Shown here: positions 18,215 through 25,307 of the stretch, piece after piece
Numbering within the stretch: the stretch's first letter is position 1
How the letters are laid out: the number at the start of each line of letters is the position of its first letter
Assembly: GCA_008501735.1 (NCBI GenBank)
Contig: QQUF01000056.1
Location: forward strand, 53,091-117,090
Length of the DNA stretch: 64,000 bases
Origin: Calditrichota bacterium
Lineage (GTDB): Bacteria > CLD3
Reading direction: 5' to 3'
Program-made: the position numbers and the translations under genes
Notes under the pieces: generated by a model
Seen by the model: the letters and a program-made list of their open reading frames with translations, nothing else
Told to the model about the DNA's origin: nothing
The model's database searches: none

Positions 18215-18281
18215 ATATTGTTCTCTATAAAATGTGGGTATTCGGTTTTGTTCCGATTTACCTGCTTTTAATAATTTTATG

Positions 18282-18303
18282 AAAACCTCCATAGGTTTTT
18301 TTA
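18282..18303 (+). terminator. Terminator of the PqqD/ATP-grasp/PLP cassette
   Basis: AAAACCT and AGGTTTT form a 7-bp stem around CCAT and run into eight T residues. It closes the transcript 67 nt after the decarboxylase stop. Confidence 0.85.
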
Positions 18304-18351
18304 TTAGTTTGTGTAGCTTCTAAATAAAGCTCCTAAAGTTACACAAACTAA
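18304..18351 (+). promoter_or_regulatory. 12-bp perfect inverted repeat just before a lipoprotein gene
   Basis: TTAGTTTGTGTA (18304-18315) and TACACAAACTAA (18340-18351) are exact complements around a 24-nt loop, ending 9 nt before the ATG at 18361. Its right end overlaps TAATTTTG (18349-18356), which matches the Bacteroidota -7 consensus TAnnTTTG; if used, transcription would begin at or near the ATG. It could be an operator, an mRNA hairpin or a dispersed repeat. Confidence 0.5.
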
Positions 18352-18360
18352 TTTTGTTAA

Positions 18361-19419
18361 ATGAAAATCACCTACTTTCTAATTTTAACTTTTGTAGCAA
18401 TTTTTATGAACTCTTGTGAAGATTACGGAAATAATTGTGCAGTTTACGATTTCCCACTTTGTTCGGAAAGTAGTGGTACAATCCTCACCAAAGCCGAATT
18501 CTTCGCACAACTTCCGTCTGAAAAAATTCTTTCGTTTTCAGATGAAAATTGCAAACACCAACTTGTTCACCCTGACGTTTTATTTTTTGAAAACAGAGAT
18601 TTTGGAAAGCAATTTTTTATGGCTGTAACTCCTTATCCGAAAAGTCAAGATTTCTACGAAAATCCTGTTTTTCTCGCAAGCGACAATGGCGTTGATTTTT
18701 GTGAACTCGAAGAAGGAATGAACCCTTTAGCAAGAGCTCCTTTTGGTGGTTACAACAACGACACTGATTTGAGTTTTGACGAAGAGAGTAGAGAGTTCAG
18801 AATTTTTTATCAAGAAACAGACATTTCAGATTCTCAAAAAGTCGTTCTTCTCAGAAGTAAAAATGGTTTTGATTGGCAAAGACAAGAAGTTTTTCACTTG
18901 GATTTATCGAGTCCAAATGAAGACCTTTTTTCACTTTCGCCGACTTTAGTAAAAAAGGACAGTTTGAATTATTTATTTGTCGTGAATGGAAGAGGGGAAA
19001 ATTCGATTCAGTTTCTCACAAGTGAAAACGGACTTTCTTGGGACAAAAATAACAGAACTACAATTCAAATTAACAAACCTGAAAACTTCGACTTTTGGCA
19101 CATTGACATTTTTCAAAACGACTCGACTTACTACTTGCTCACAAACGGATTTTTCGGAAGAGAAAATTTTACGAATCAAAACCTTTACATTGGAAGAAGC
19201 ACAGATCTTTTGAATTGGGAATTAATCGAAGAACCGATTCTCAAAAATTCTAAGGATTTTTACAGTTCAGGTTACATTTACAGAAGTTCAGGAATTGTGA
19301 GCGGAGACAGTCTTGCGGTTTGGTTTTCTTACAGAACAGAAGAAAAGTTTGGAGTTTTTGGTAAGGCTTGGAGAGTTGGTTTAAAGAAATTTTCACTTTC
19401 GGAGATTTTTCCTAACTAA
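18361..19419 (+). CDS. Lipoprotein with beta-propeller (glycosidase-like) fold
   Basis: 352 residues. The signal ends in a lipobox (MNSC, lipid Cys 19). The rest repeats short strands with S-x-N/D-G-x-x-W/F loops (ASDNGVDF, RSKNGFDWQR, TSENGLSWDK, RSTDLLNWEL). This pattern is seen in five-bladed propellers of GH32/43/68-like enzymes and sialidase-like Asp-box proteins. Catalytic residues cannot be assigned confidently. No recognisable Shine-Dalgarno precedes the start. The stop overlaps the next ATG (TAATG), so it is coupled to the urea-transporter/M23 fusion. Confidence 0.6.
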   Translation: MKITYFLILTFVAIFMNSCEDYGNNCAVYDFPLCSESSGTILTKAEFFAQLPSEKILSFSDENCKHQLVHPDVLFFENRDFGKQFFMAVTPYPKSQDFYENPVFLASDNGVDFCELEEGMNPLARAPFGGYNNDTDLSFDEESREFRIFYQETDISDSQKVVLLRSKNGFDWQRQEVFHLDLSSPNEDLFSLSPTLVKKDSLNYLFVVNGRGENSIQFLTSENGLSWDKNNRTTIQINKPENFDFWHIDIFQNDSTYYLLTNGFFGRENFTNQNLYIGRSTDLLNWELIEEPILKNSKDFYSSGYIYRSSGIVSGDSLAVWFSYRTEEKFGVFGKAWRVGLKKFSLSEIFPN

Positions 19420-20999
19420 TGAACGACAAAATCCAAAAAATTTGCCAAGAGAATCCTTACTTCGATTTTGCTGAAACCGTCTTTTCAACTTACGGAAAAA
19501 TCCTCTTTTCAAACAGTTACGCTTCAAGTTTCTGTTTCCTTTTAGCTACTTTTTTCAATGTCAAAATCGGACTTTTCGCACTCTTGGGAAATGTCCTTGC
19601 TAATCTTTTTGCACAACTTCTTGGAGTGCACAAAGGTTACTTGAAAGCCGGAGTTTTTGGAATCAACGGAGTTTTTACAGGAATTGCAATTGCTCAAACT
19701 TTTATTCTTAGCACCAAAATGGCGTTAATTTTTGTGCTTACAATCTTTCTTCTTACAATTTTGGTAATCGTTTTTTTGAGGCTTTTTAAATATTGGGATT
19801 TTCCTGTTTTGACAGTGCCGTTTTTATTTGCTTTTTGGGCAATGAATCTTGGTTTCTTCCGTCTAAAATCCACTGAAGAGACAATTTCAGAAGTTGGAAG
19901 TTTGGTTACAATTCCTTACTTAAATGATATTTTTGAAGCATTTAGCTCGGCACTTTTTCAGCACAATTGGCTTTCAGGGATTTTGGTTTTAGTCGGAATA
20001 TTTTTGGTTTCGAGAATCAATTTTTTCTACGCGATTTGGGGATTTATTCTGGGATTAGTTTTTTACTTCATCTTGAATGATTCACTTGACGGATTTCTCG
20101 CAACTTCAATTCCGCTAAATTCAATTCTTACCTCTCTTGCAGTTGGTGGTTTTTTTGTCGTTCACTCAAAAGAGAATTTCATTTTTACGACTTACATTGT
20201 TTTGGTTGCTTGTTTTTTGACGGGACTTTTCGATACTTTGCTTGGGATTTACGGAATTCCTGCTTACGTAGCTTCTTTTAATGCAACTGTAATTCTGGCA
20301 CTTTTGGCACTCAAATCCGATTTGCTTCCTCAAAGGAAATTGAATATAATTTCAGTTCCACTTTACTTGATTGATAATCCTGAAGCTCATCAAAAATGGT
20401 GGCAGGAAGTGCTTGAATACGAGAAATCACAAAAGACAGTTTTGAGTTTGCCGTTTTGGGGAGAGTGGAAAGTTACACAAGCACATTTCGACAGTGAAAC
20501 TCACAAAGGTCTTGACGGTTATGCTTTGGACTTTAAAATCGTGGATTTCGACGACAACACTTACCAAGGGCTTGGACTGAATTTGACAGATTACTACTGT
20601 TTCCAAAGACCTGTTTCAGCTCCTGCTGACGGAGTTATAGTTGCAGTTGAAAACGACATTGCAGACAATCCAATTGGCACAGTGAACAAAGTTAAAAATT
20701 GGGGAAATTACGTAATTATTGACCACGAAAACGGTGAGTTTAGTGAAATCAGTCATTTCTTTCAAGGTTCAATCAAAGTGGAAGAAGGCGACAAAGTAAA
20801 ACGTGGAGAAATTCTCGGACTTTGCGGAAATTCAGGAAATTCACCTGAACCTCACATTCATTTCCAATTGCAAAAAGGCGACAAAGTCGGCAGTGAAACA
20901 ATAGAAGGCAAATTCTCAAACTACATCGAAGACAAAGAAAAGATTGCCGAAGGGATTCCGACTAAGGGAAGTTTGGTGAAGAATGGGAGTGTGAGTTGA
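19419..20999 (+). CDS. Urea transporter fused to M23 metallopeptidase
   Basis: A 526-residue fusion. Residues about 15-300 form a polytopic membrane domain resembling the UT/SLC14 urea-channel family (GVFGINGVFTGIA near 78-90 and its inverted repeat near 225-295). Residues about 340-510 form an M23 (LytM/lysostaphin-like) domain with the full active-site set: H362 and D366 (HKGLD), H446 (SH), H479 and H481 (HIH). The peptidase would cut peptidoglycan cross-links in the periplasm if exported by the membrane half. No urease genes lie nearby. The start overlaps the upstream lipoprotein stop (TAATG). Fusion is read in one uninterrupted frame. Confidence 0.8.
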   Translation: MNDKIQKICQENPYFDFAETVFSTYGKILFSNSYASSFCFLLATFFNVKIGLFALLGNVLANLFAQLLGVHKGYLKAGVFGINGVFTGIAIAQTFILSTKMALIFVLTIFLLTILVIVFLRLFKYWDFPVLTVPFLFAFWAMNLGFFRLKSTEETISEVGSLVTIPYLNDIFEAFSSALFQHNWLSGILVLVGIFLVSRINFFYAIWGFILGLVFYFILNDSLDGFLATSIPLNSILTSLAVGGFFVVHSKENFIFTTYIVLVACFLTGLFDTLLGIYGIPAYVASFNATVILALLALKSDLLPQRKLNIISVPLYLIDNPEAHQKWWQEVLEYEKSQKTVLSLPFWGEWKVTQAHFDSETHKGLDGYALDFKIVDFDDNTYQGLGLNLTDYYCFQRPVSAPADGVIVAVENDIADNPIGTVNKVKNWGNYVIIDHENGEFSEISHFFQGSIKVEEGDKVKRGEILGLCGNSGNSPEPHIHFQLQKGDKVGSETIEGKFSNYIEDKEKIAEGIPTKGSLVKNGSVS

Positions 21000-21002
21000 A
21001 TT

Positions 21003-21023
21003 CAATAAAATTAATTTTTATTG
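21003..21023. terminator. AT-rich hairpin between convergent genes
   Basis: CAATAAAA and TTTTATTG pair across a 5-nt loop in the 35-nt gap between two convergent genes. It could serve as a weak bidirectional terminator, but it has no G/C stem. Confidence 0.35.
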
Positions 21024-21034
21024 GATTGGATATT

Positions 21035-22234
21035 TTATTCATTTCGTAAATTTAGAAATACACTTCTAATATTAGGTTTATTTTGAGCATTCGTTAATAA
21101 GTTTAGTTCTTCAATTCTAAATCTTACAGATATTTTACTAGTGTTAAAATAATTTGAAAGGTGTTCTACAGTTTTTTTGTAGTCTTTTTGATTAATAATT
21201 TGATTGTCTAAAAATATGTGTTCTGGATGTCTTTTTATCCCCATTTCTTTTCTAAAATTAATTAATTCTCTCAAAAATAAAGTTTTTGGTAGGAATAGAG
21301 AAATTGCAAATTTATTAGCCTGCCATTCTATCCAATTTTTATCATTTTCTAATTTGAATTTATCTGTAAAAAAATCATACTCCGAATCTTCAAAATCATT
21401 ATAGACTTCTTGATTCATCTTAAGTCCATTGTGGAGGAAAAAATGACCTAATTCGTGTCCTAATACAAATGGAAACTGATTGGTTTCCTGAATTGAGTTA
21501 TCAATAAAAACTTTATTTTTTTTAATATCATAATACCCTTTAATTTTCTTTCCATTAAGAGAGTTCAAGTTTTTAGTAAATTCAAATTTTAATTTGAATT
21601 CCTTTTTTAGGTATTCGATGAAGGAGCAAATTTCAATAGGAGAGGATAAATTATTATATTTTTCTAAAATGGACACTGCATGCGATTCTATTTGCTTAGT
21701 AGAAAGTTTTTTTAAACCAATTACTTTCTTAGCCCCTAATGTCTTTTTGATAAAACTTAAGAAAATTTCATCAATACTTTTCTTCGGGGCTAATTTTCTT
21801 TCTGCTCTATGAAGAATAATTGAGTGAGTGTCATCTTTGTAAACTTCAATTAACATCATTCCCCTATTTTTAGCAAAAGTAACACCACCGCTCTGAAATG
21901 AATTATCTGAAATCATTACACCTTTAACATTAACTCCTGCAACTTGTCGAATCTTTCCATAAAATTCTTCAACATCATCAACAGGAACTTTCTTGGAATT
22001 TGAACTTTTACACTCAATTAAGAAAAGTATTGTAAATCTTTTCGCATTTTTAGGCCATATTTCTATTGATAAATCAAAGATTATGTCTTTTTCTCTATCT
22101 TTTGAATAATAACCTTTCTTTTGAAATATTTTCGAATTATTTGGGGAAACTCCTAATTCAAAATCCTTGATTGCCTTTAAAATAAGTTTATAGGATTTAT
22201 CCTCAAAATTATCACCAATTTTGACAGTATTCAT
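21035..22234 (-). CDS. PD-(D/E)XK-like nuclease domain fused to ImmA/IrrE-type metallopeptidase
   Basis: 399 residues with two parts. Residues about 1-145 look like a restriction-endonuclease-like fold: D54 in IIFDLSIEIW, then E74-x-K76 in LIECK, spaced as in PD-(D/E)XK enzymes such as Mrr. Residues about 180-390 look like an ImmA/IrrE peptidase: HELGH (H260, E261, H264) and a downstream EWQANKFA block whose Glu is the likely third zinc ligand. ImmA cleaves repressors in mobile elements; the nuclease half suggests defence or DNA-damage response. The gene is a single minus-strand insert among plus-strand genes, AT-richer than its neighbours, and has no obvious partner repressor. Confidence 0.7.
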   Translation of the reverse strand: MNTVKIGDNFEDKSYKLILKAIKDFELGVSPNNSKIFQKKGYYSKDREKDIIFDLSIEIWPKNAKRFTILFLIECKSSNSKKVPVDDVEEFYGKIRQVAGVNVKGVMISDNSFQSGGVTFAKNRGMMLIEVYKDDTHSIILHRAERKLAPKKSIDEIFLSFIKKTLGAKKVIGLKKLSTKQIESHAVSILEKYNNLSSPIEICSFIEYLKKEFKLKFEFTKNLNSLNGKKIKGYYDIKKNKVFIDNSIQETNQFPFVLGHELGHFFLHNGLKMNQEVYNDFEDSEYDFFTDKFKLENDKNWIEWQANKFAISLFLPKTLFLRELINFRKEMGIKRHPEHIFLDNQIINQKDYKKTVEHLSNYFNTSKISVRFRIEELNLLTNAQNKPNIRSVFLNLRNE

Positions 22235-22345
22235 TTAATTCCAATTAGTCTTTAATACTGAAATAAAATTTAACAATTAAAATCTTATCTTAAAATGAAA
22301 TTTAGAAAAATTAATTTTTTTTAGGTATCTGTTTTTTGTTGTCTC

Positions 22346-22462
22346 AATCACGGATTTTTAAGGATTACTCGGATTCCACAGTTTTTTTGGTTCAGCAGTA
22401 AAAGTTAAGTTTTAATGCAAATCCAATCCGAGCAATCCGTGAAATCAGTTTAATCCGTGATT
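22346..22462. repeat. Imperfect long inverted repeat (AATCCGTGATT family)
   Basis: AATCACGGATTTTTAAGGATTACTCGGATT-like sequence at 22346-22375 is complementary to 22425-22462 apart from an 8-base insertion and a few mismatches, with a loop of about 49 nt. The spacer 22235-22549 otherwise holds no gene. It looks like a dispersed intergenic element of the Bacteroidota type. Confidence 0.65.
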
Positions 22463-22549
22463 CTAATAATGAGAAAATTTACCTTAAAATACGATTTCCT
22501 TTTCGTATTTTTTTGTATCTTAAAGTTCAACCAAAAGAAAAGTAAACAA

Positions 22550-22750
22550 ATGAAAAGTAAAATTTCCCACAGTTTTCAAGATGAAACACAAAAGGCTAAA
22601 GCACTCTGGTTTCAATCTTTAACCCTTGAAGAAAGAATGGACTATTTCGTTTGGATTACTGACTTAATTCTCCAAAACAATCCTGAAATTTTAGAAGTTA
22701 AAAATGCTCAACAAACTACAGGAAGTATTCAAATACTTTCAAAAGCATAA
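22550..22750 (+). CDS. Small protein paired with a nucleotidyltransferase
   Basis: 66 residues, no known domain recognised; helical and charged (SFQDETQKAKALWFQSLTLEERMDYFVW). The ATG at 22550 is chosen because the longer in-frame start at 22457 would begin inside the upstream inverted repeat and add a hydrophobic stretch. It overlaps the following nucleotidyltransferase gene by 47 nt in another frame, an arrangement typical of co-evolved two-gene modules such as toxin-antitoxin pairs. Functional pairing is inferred from the overlap only. Confidence 0.6.
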   Translation: MKSKISHSFQDETQKAKALWFQSLTLEERMDYFVWITDLILQNNPEILEVKNAQQTTGSIQILSKA

Positions 22751-23153
22751 TGTAAAATATGTTACAATTGGTGGAATTGCAGCTGTTTTACACGGAGTTC
22801 CAAGAGCAACTTTTGATTTGGATATTTTAATTGAGGCAACTCCTGAAAATGTTCAAAATCTTTTAGATGCTTTAATTGAAGCTAATTTTGGTACTGCAAC
22901 TATGACAAATGTAGAAAATATTTTGAAAAATGAGATTACCGTCTTTCAAGATAAAGTTAGAATTGACGTTCAAACCTCAACTCCAGGTTTGACTTTTGAG
23001 ATTGGTTGGAAGAATAAAAAAATTATGAAATACGGGAAACAAGAATTTTATGTCGTTTCTTTAGACGACTTGATTGATTCAAAGTCTGCTGCTAAAAGAA
23101 AAATTGATTTAGAAGATGTTCAATTATTGAAACAGAGAAAAGCGAAAAAATGA
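22704..23153 (+). CDS. Nucleotidyltransferase-fold protein (AbiEii/DUF6036-like)
   Basis: 149 residues. GGIAAVLHGVPRATFDLDILIE near residues 23-44 gives the Gly-Gly loop and the paired acidic residues (D-x-D) of the polymerase-beta nucleotidyltransferase fold; a third acidic residue is plausible in VRIDVQT near 95. The C-terminal SLDDLIDSKSAAKRKIDLEDV segment is typical of AbiEii-like or DUF6036 stand-alone transferases, some of which act as toxins or antitoxins. It starts inside the small upstream gene and its stop overlaps the next ATG (ATGA). Confidence 0.75.
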   Translation: MLNKLQEVFKYFQKHNVKYVTIGGIAAVLHGVPRATFDLDILIEATPENVQNLLDALIEANFGTATMTNVENILKNEITVFQDKVRIDVQTSTPGLTFEIGWKNKKIMKYGKQEFYVVSLDDLIDSKSAAKRKIDLEDVQLLKQRKAKK

Positions 23154-24946
23154 TACGAAATCTGAGCGATTTTATCCAAATCCTTAAGCAAGAAAATGAA
23201 ATTATTGAAATTCAATCTGAAGTTGACCCTTACCTCGAAATTGCCGAAATCCACAGAAGAGTAATTGCCGCAGAAGGTCCTGCTTTGCTTTTCACAAATG
23301 TAAAAGGAAGCAAATTTCCAGTTGTTACGAATCTCTTTGGAAATGACAAAAGAGTTAACTTGGCTTTTGGGAAAAAACCTTACGAATTCATCAAAAACGC
23401 TGCAAAACTTCCCGAAGAATTAATGCCTCCTTCTCCAAAGAAAATTTGGGAGAAAAAAGATTTTTTCCTCGATTTTCTCAAAGTCGGATTGAAAAATAAA
23501 AGTGACGGAGCAGTCAGACAAGTTAAAGTTTCGCCTCCAAAACTCACCGAACTTCCAATGCTCACAAGTTGGATTGAAGACGGCGGAGCTTTTGTTACTC
23601 TTCCTTTGGTTTACACCGAACATCCTGACAACAAAACTCACAATTTGGGAATGTACAGAATCCACCGTTACGACGATGAAACAACAGGAATTCATTGGCA
23701 AATCGGAAAAGGTGGCGGATTTCACTACCAAATCGCAGAATCAAGAAACCAAGCTCTTCCTGTAAATTTGACGATTGGTGGACCTCCTGCACTAATTTTA
23801 AGTGCAATTGCTCCTTTGCCCGAAAATGTTCCTGAACTAATTCTTAGCTCTTTGCTTCTTGGTGGAAAACTTGACCTTTGCAAAAATCCTAACGGAGGTT
23901 TGCCACTGATTTCAGAAGCTGAATTTGTCGCAGTCGGAAAAGTTCCACCTCACAAACGTCGCCCCGAAGGACCTTTTGGCGACCATTACGGTTATTATTC
24001 TTTGCAACACGATTATCCAGTTTTTGAAGTCGAAACTCTTTTCCACAAAAAGAATGCGATTTACCCTGCGACAGTTGTTGGTAAACCAAAACAAGAAGAT
24101 TTTTTCATTGGCGATTACTTGCAAGAATTATTGAGTCCACTTTTTCCGATTGTAATGCCCGGAGTTTTGGACATTTGGTCTTATGGAGAAACAGGTTATC
24201 ATTCTCTTAGCGGAACAGTTGTGAAAGAACGTTATCCGCGAGAAGGAATGATGAGTGCTTTTAGGATTTTGGGAGAAGGACAACTTTCACTCACAAAATT
24301 CCTTTTGGTAACGGACAAACCACAAGACTTAAAAGACTTCAAATCATTTTTTACATACATTTTGGCAAGAGCTGATTTTTCAAGAGATTTATTTATTTTT
24401 GATAACCTTTCAATGGACACACTCGACTACTCAGGACCGGAAGTGAACAAAGGAAGCAAAGGAATTTTGCTTGGCTTTGGTGAGCCGATTCGTAAACTTC
24501 CACAATCAATTCCTGCTCTGGAAAATCCAATTCGAGATGCAAAAGTTTACTGTCCGGGTTGTTTGGTTGTGGAAAGTCAAAGTTTTTCGGAAAATCCAAA
24601 ACTACCTGAAGTCATTGCAAAACTTGAATTTCTGAAAGAATTTCCACTTGTTGTTTTGGTTGACTCGGCAGAAGAAGCGACTCGCACAACTTCAAGATTT
24701 TTGTGGACGGTTTTCACAAGGTTCGAGCCTGCTGCGGACATTTATGCAAATGATACAAAATTAGTCAGAAATTCAATCTCTTACACTCCTCCGATTGTCA
24801 TTGACGCAAGGAAAAAGCCAAGCTACCCGAAAGAACTTTTCTGCGACGAAGGCACAGCAAAACTTGTGGACAAAAAGTGGAAAACTTACTTCCCAAGTGG
24901 AAAAGTCGAAATGGGAGAAAGCGATAGAGGACATCTCGATTACTAA
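23150..24946 (+). CDS. UbiD-family prenylated-FMN decarboxylase
   Basis: 598 residues, full UbiD length. Conserved stretches: WQIGKGGGFHYQIAE near 180, the prFMN site region NLTIGGPPALILSA near 205, SEAEFVAVG near 259 and RRPEGPFGDHYGYY near 270, whose Glu residues match catalytic acids of the family. UbiD enzymes remove a carboxyl group from aromatic or unsaturated acids, using a cofactor made by UbiX, which is not in the window. A role in menaquinone biosynthesis is plausible since a MenG/UbiE lies 22 kb away. The start overlaps the nucleotidyltransferase stop, probably by chance of compaction. Confidence 0.88.
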   Translation: MIRNLSDFIQILKQENEIIEIQSEVDPYLEIAEIHRRVIAAEGPALLFTNVKGSKFPVVTNLFGNDKRVNLAFGKKPYEFIKNAAKLPEELMPPSPKKIWEKKDFFLDFLKVGLKNKSDGAVRQVKVSPPKLTELPMLTSWIEDGGAFVTLPLVYTEHPDNKTHNLGMYRIHRYDDETTGIHWQIGKGGGFHYQIAESRNQALPVNLTIGGPPALILSAIAPLPENVPELILSSLLLGGKLDLCKNPNGGLPLISEAEFVAVGKVPPHKRRPEGPFGDHYGYYSLQHDYPVFEVETLFHKKNAIYPATVVGKPKQEDFFIGDYLQELLSPLFPIVMPGVLDIWSYGETGYHSLSGTVVKERYPREGMMSAFRILGEGQLSLTKFLLVTDKPQDLKDFKSFFTYILARADFSRDLFIFDNLSMDTLDYSGPEVNKGSKGILLGFGEPIRKLPQSIPALENPIRDAKVYCPGCLVVESQSFSENPKLPEVIAKLEFLKEFPLVVLVDSAEEATRTTSRFLWTVFTRFEPAADIYANDTKLVRNSISYTPPIVIDARKKPSYPKELFCDEGTAKLVDKKWKTYFPSGKVEMGESDRGHLDY

Positions 24947-24961
24947 TTATTAATGTTTAAT

Positions 24962-25081
24962 CAATAGTTCGGACATTTCTGATTTTTACGAAAATTTTGT
25001 TTTGGAGGCGCACCGCCGTGCGTCTATACGCAGTTTCTTTTTTTTGAAAAATGGAAAATCTTAAAAATGTTCGAACTATTG
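24962..25081. repeat. Hairpin-type intergenic element with GC-rich core
   Basis: CAATAGTTCGGACATTT (24962-24978) matches the complement of 25065-25081 with one mismatch. Between them lies an unusually GC-rich core, GGCGCACCGCCGTGCGTC at about 25015-25032, which is itself nearly palindromic. A 9-bp inverted repeat CTCATAGAA/TTCTATGAG follows at 25105-25134. The 361-nt gap 24947-25307 contains this element, the promoter-like boxes and the hairpin listed separately, and no gene. Confidence 0.6.
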
Positions 25082-25192
25082 TTTAATGAATAATGATTAA
25101 TATTCTCATAGAACGGTTTTCGTAATTCTATGAGTTGTTGAAAACACCTCTCAAATAAAATTGTTATCTCTTGATTTTGCACGATTTACGAA

Positions 25193-25222
25193 TTGGTAAA
25201 ATTCTTTTAAAGACTACCTTTC
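25193..25222 (+). promoter_or_regulatory. Promoter-like boxes before the diheme/MbnP locus
   Basis: TTG at 25193-25195 and TACCTTTC at 25215-25222 are separated by exactly 19 nt. This fits the Bacteroidota consensus TTTG-N19-TAnnTTTG, with mismatches at the first T of the -33 box and at the last base of the -7 box. They lie 86 nt before the first diheme gene. Confidence 0.4.
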
Positions 25223-25261
25223 CCAAATTTTAAGGAAAATTTATTGGTACTCCTTTTGTAA

Positions 25262-25301
25262 GCTTTTAAATGTTAATTAGTTAACTTTTAAAAGCAGGAG
25301 G
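25262..25301 (+). promoter_or_regulatory. Hairpin abutting a strong ribosome-binding site
   Basis: GCTTTTAAA (25262-25270) and its complement ending at 25295, with GTTAA/TTAAC inside, form a near-perfect stem of 13 of 15 pairs. AGGAGG begins at 25296, immediately after the stem, 6 nt before the ATG at 25308. Such a structure could control translation or be an operator for the metal locus. Confidence 0.5.
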
Positions 25302-25307
25302 TTTCAG

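Noticed and set aside
18361-20999. A urease locus around the urea transporter
   Set aside because: No ureA-G motifs in any frame of the neighbourhood.
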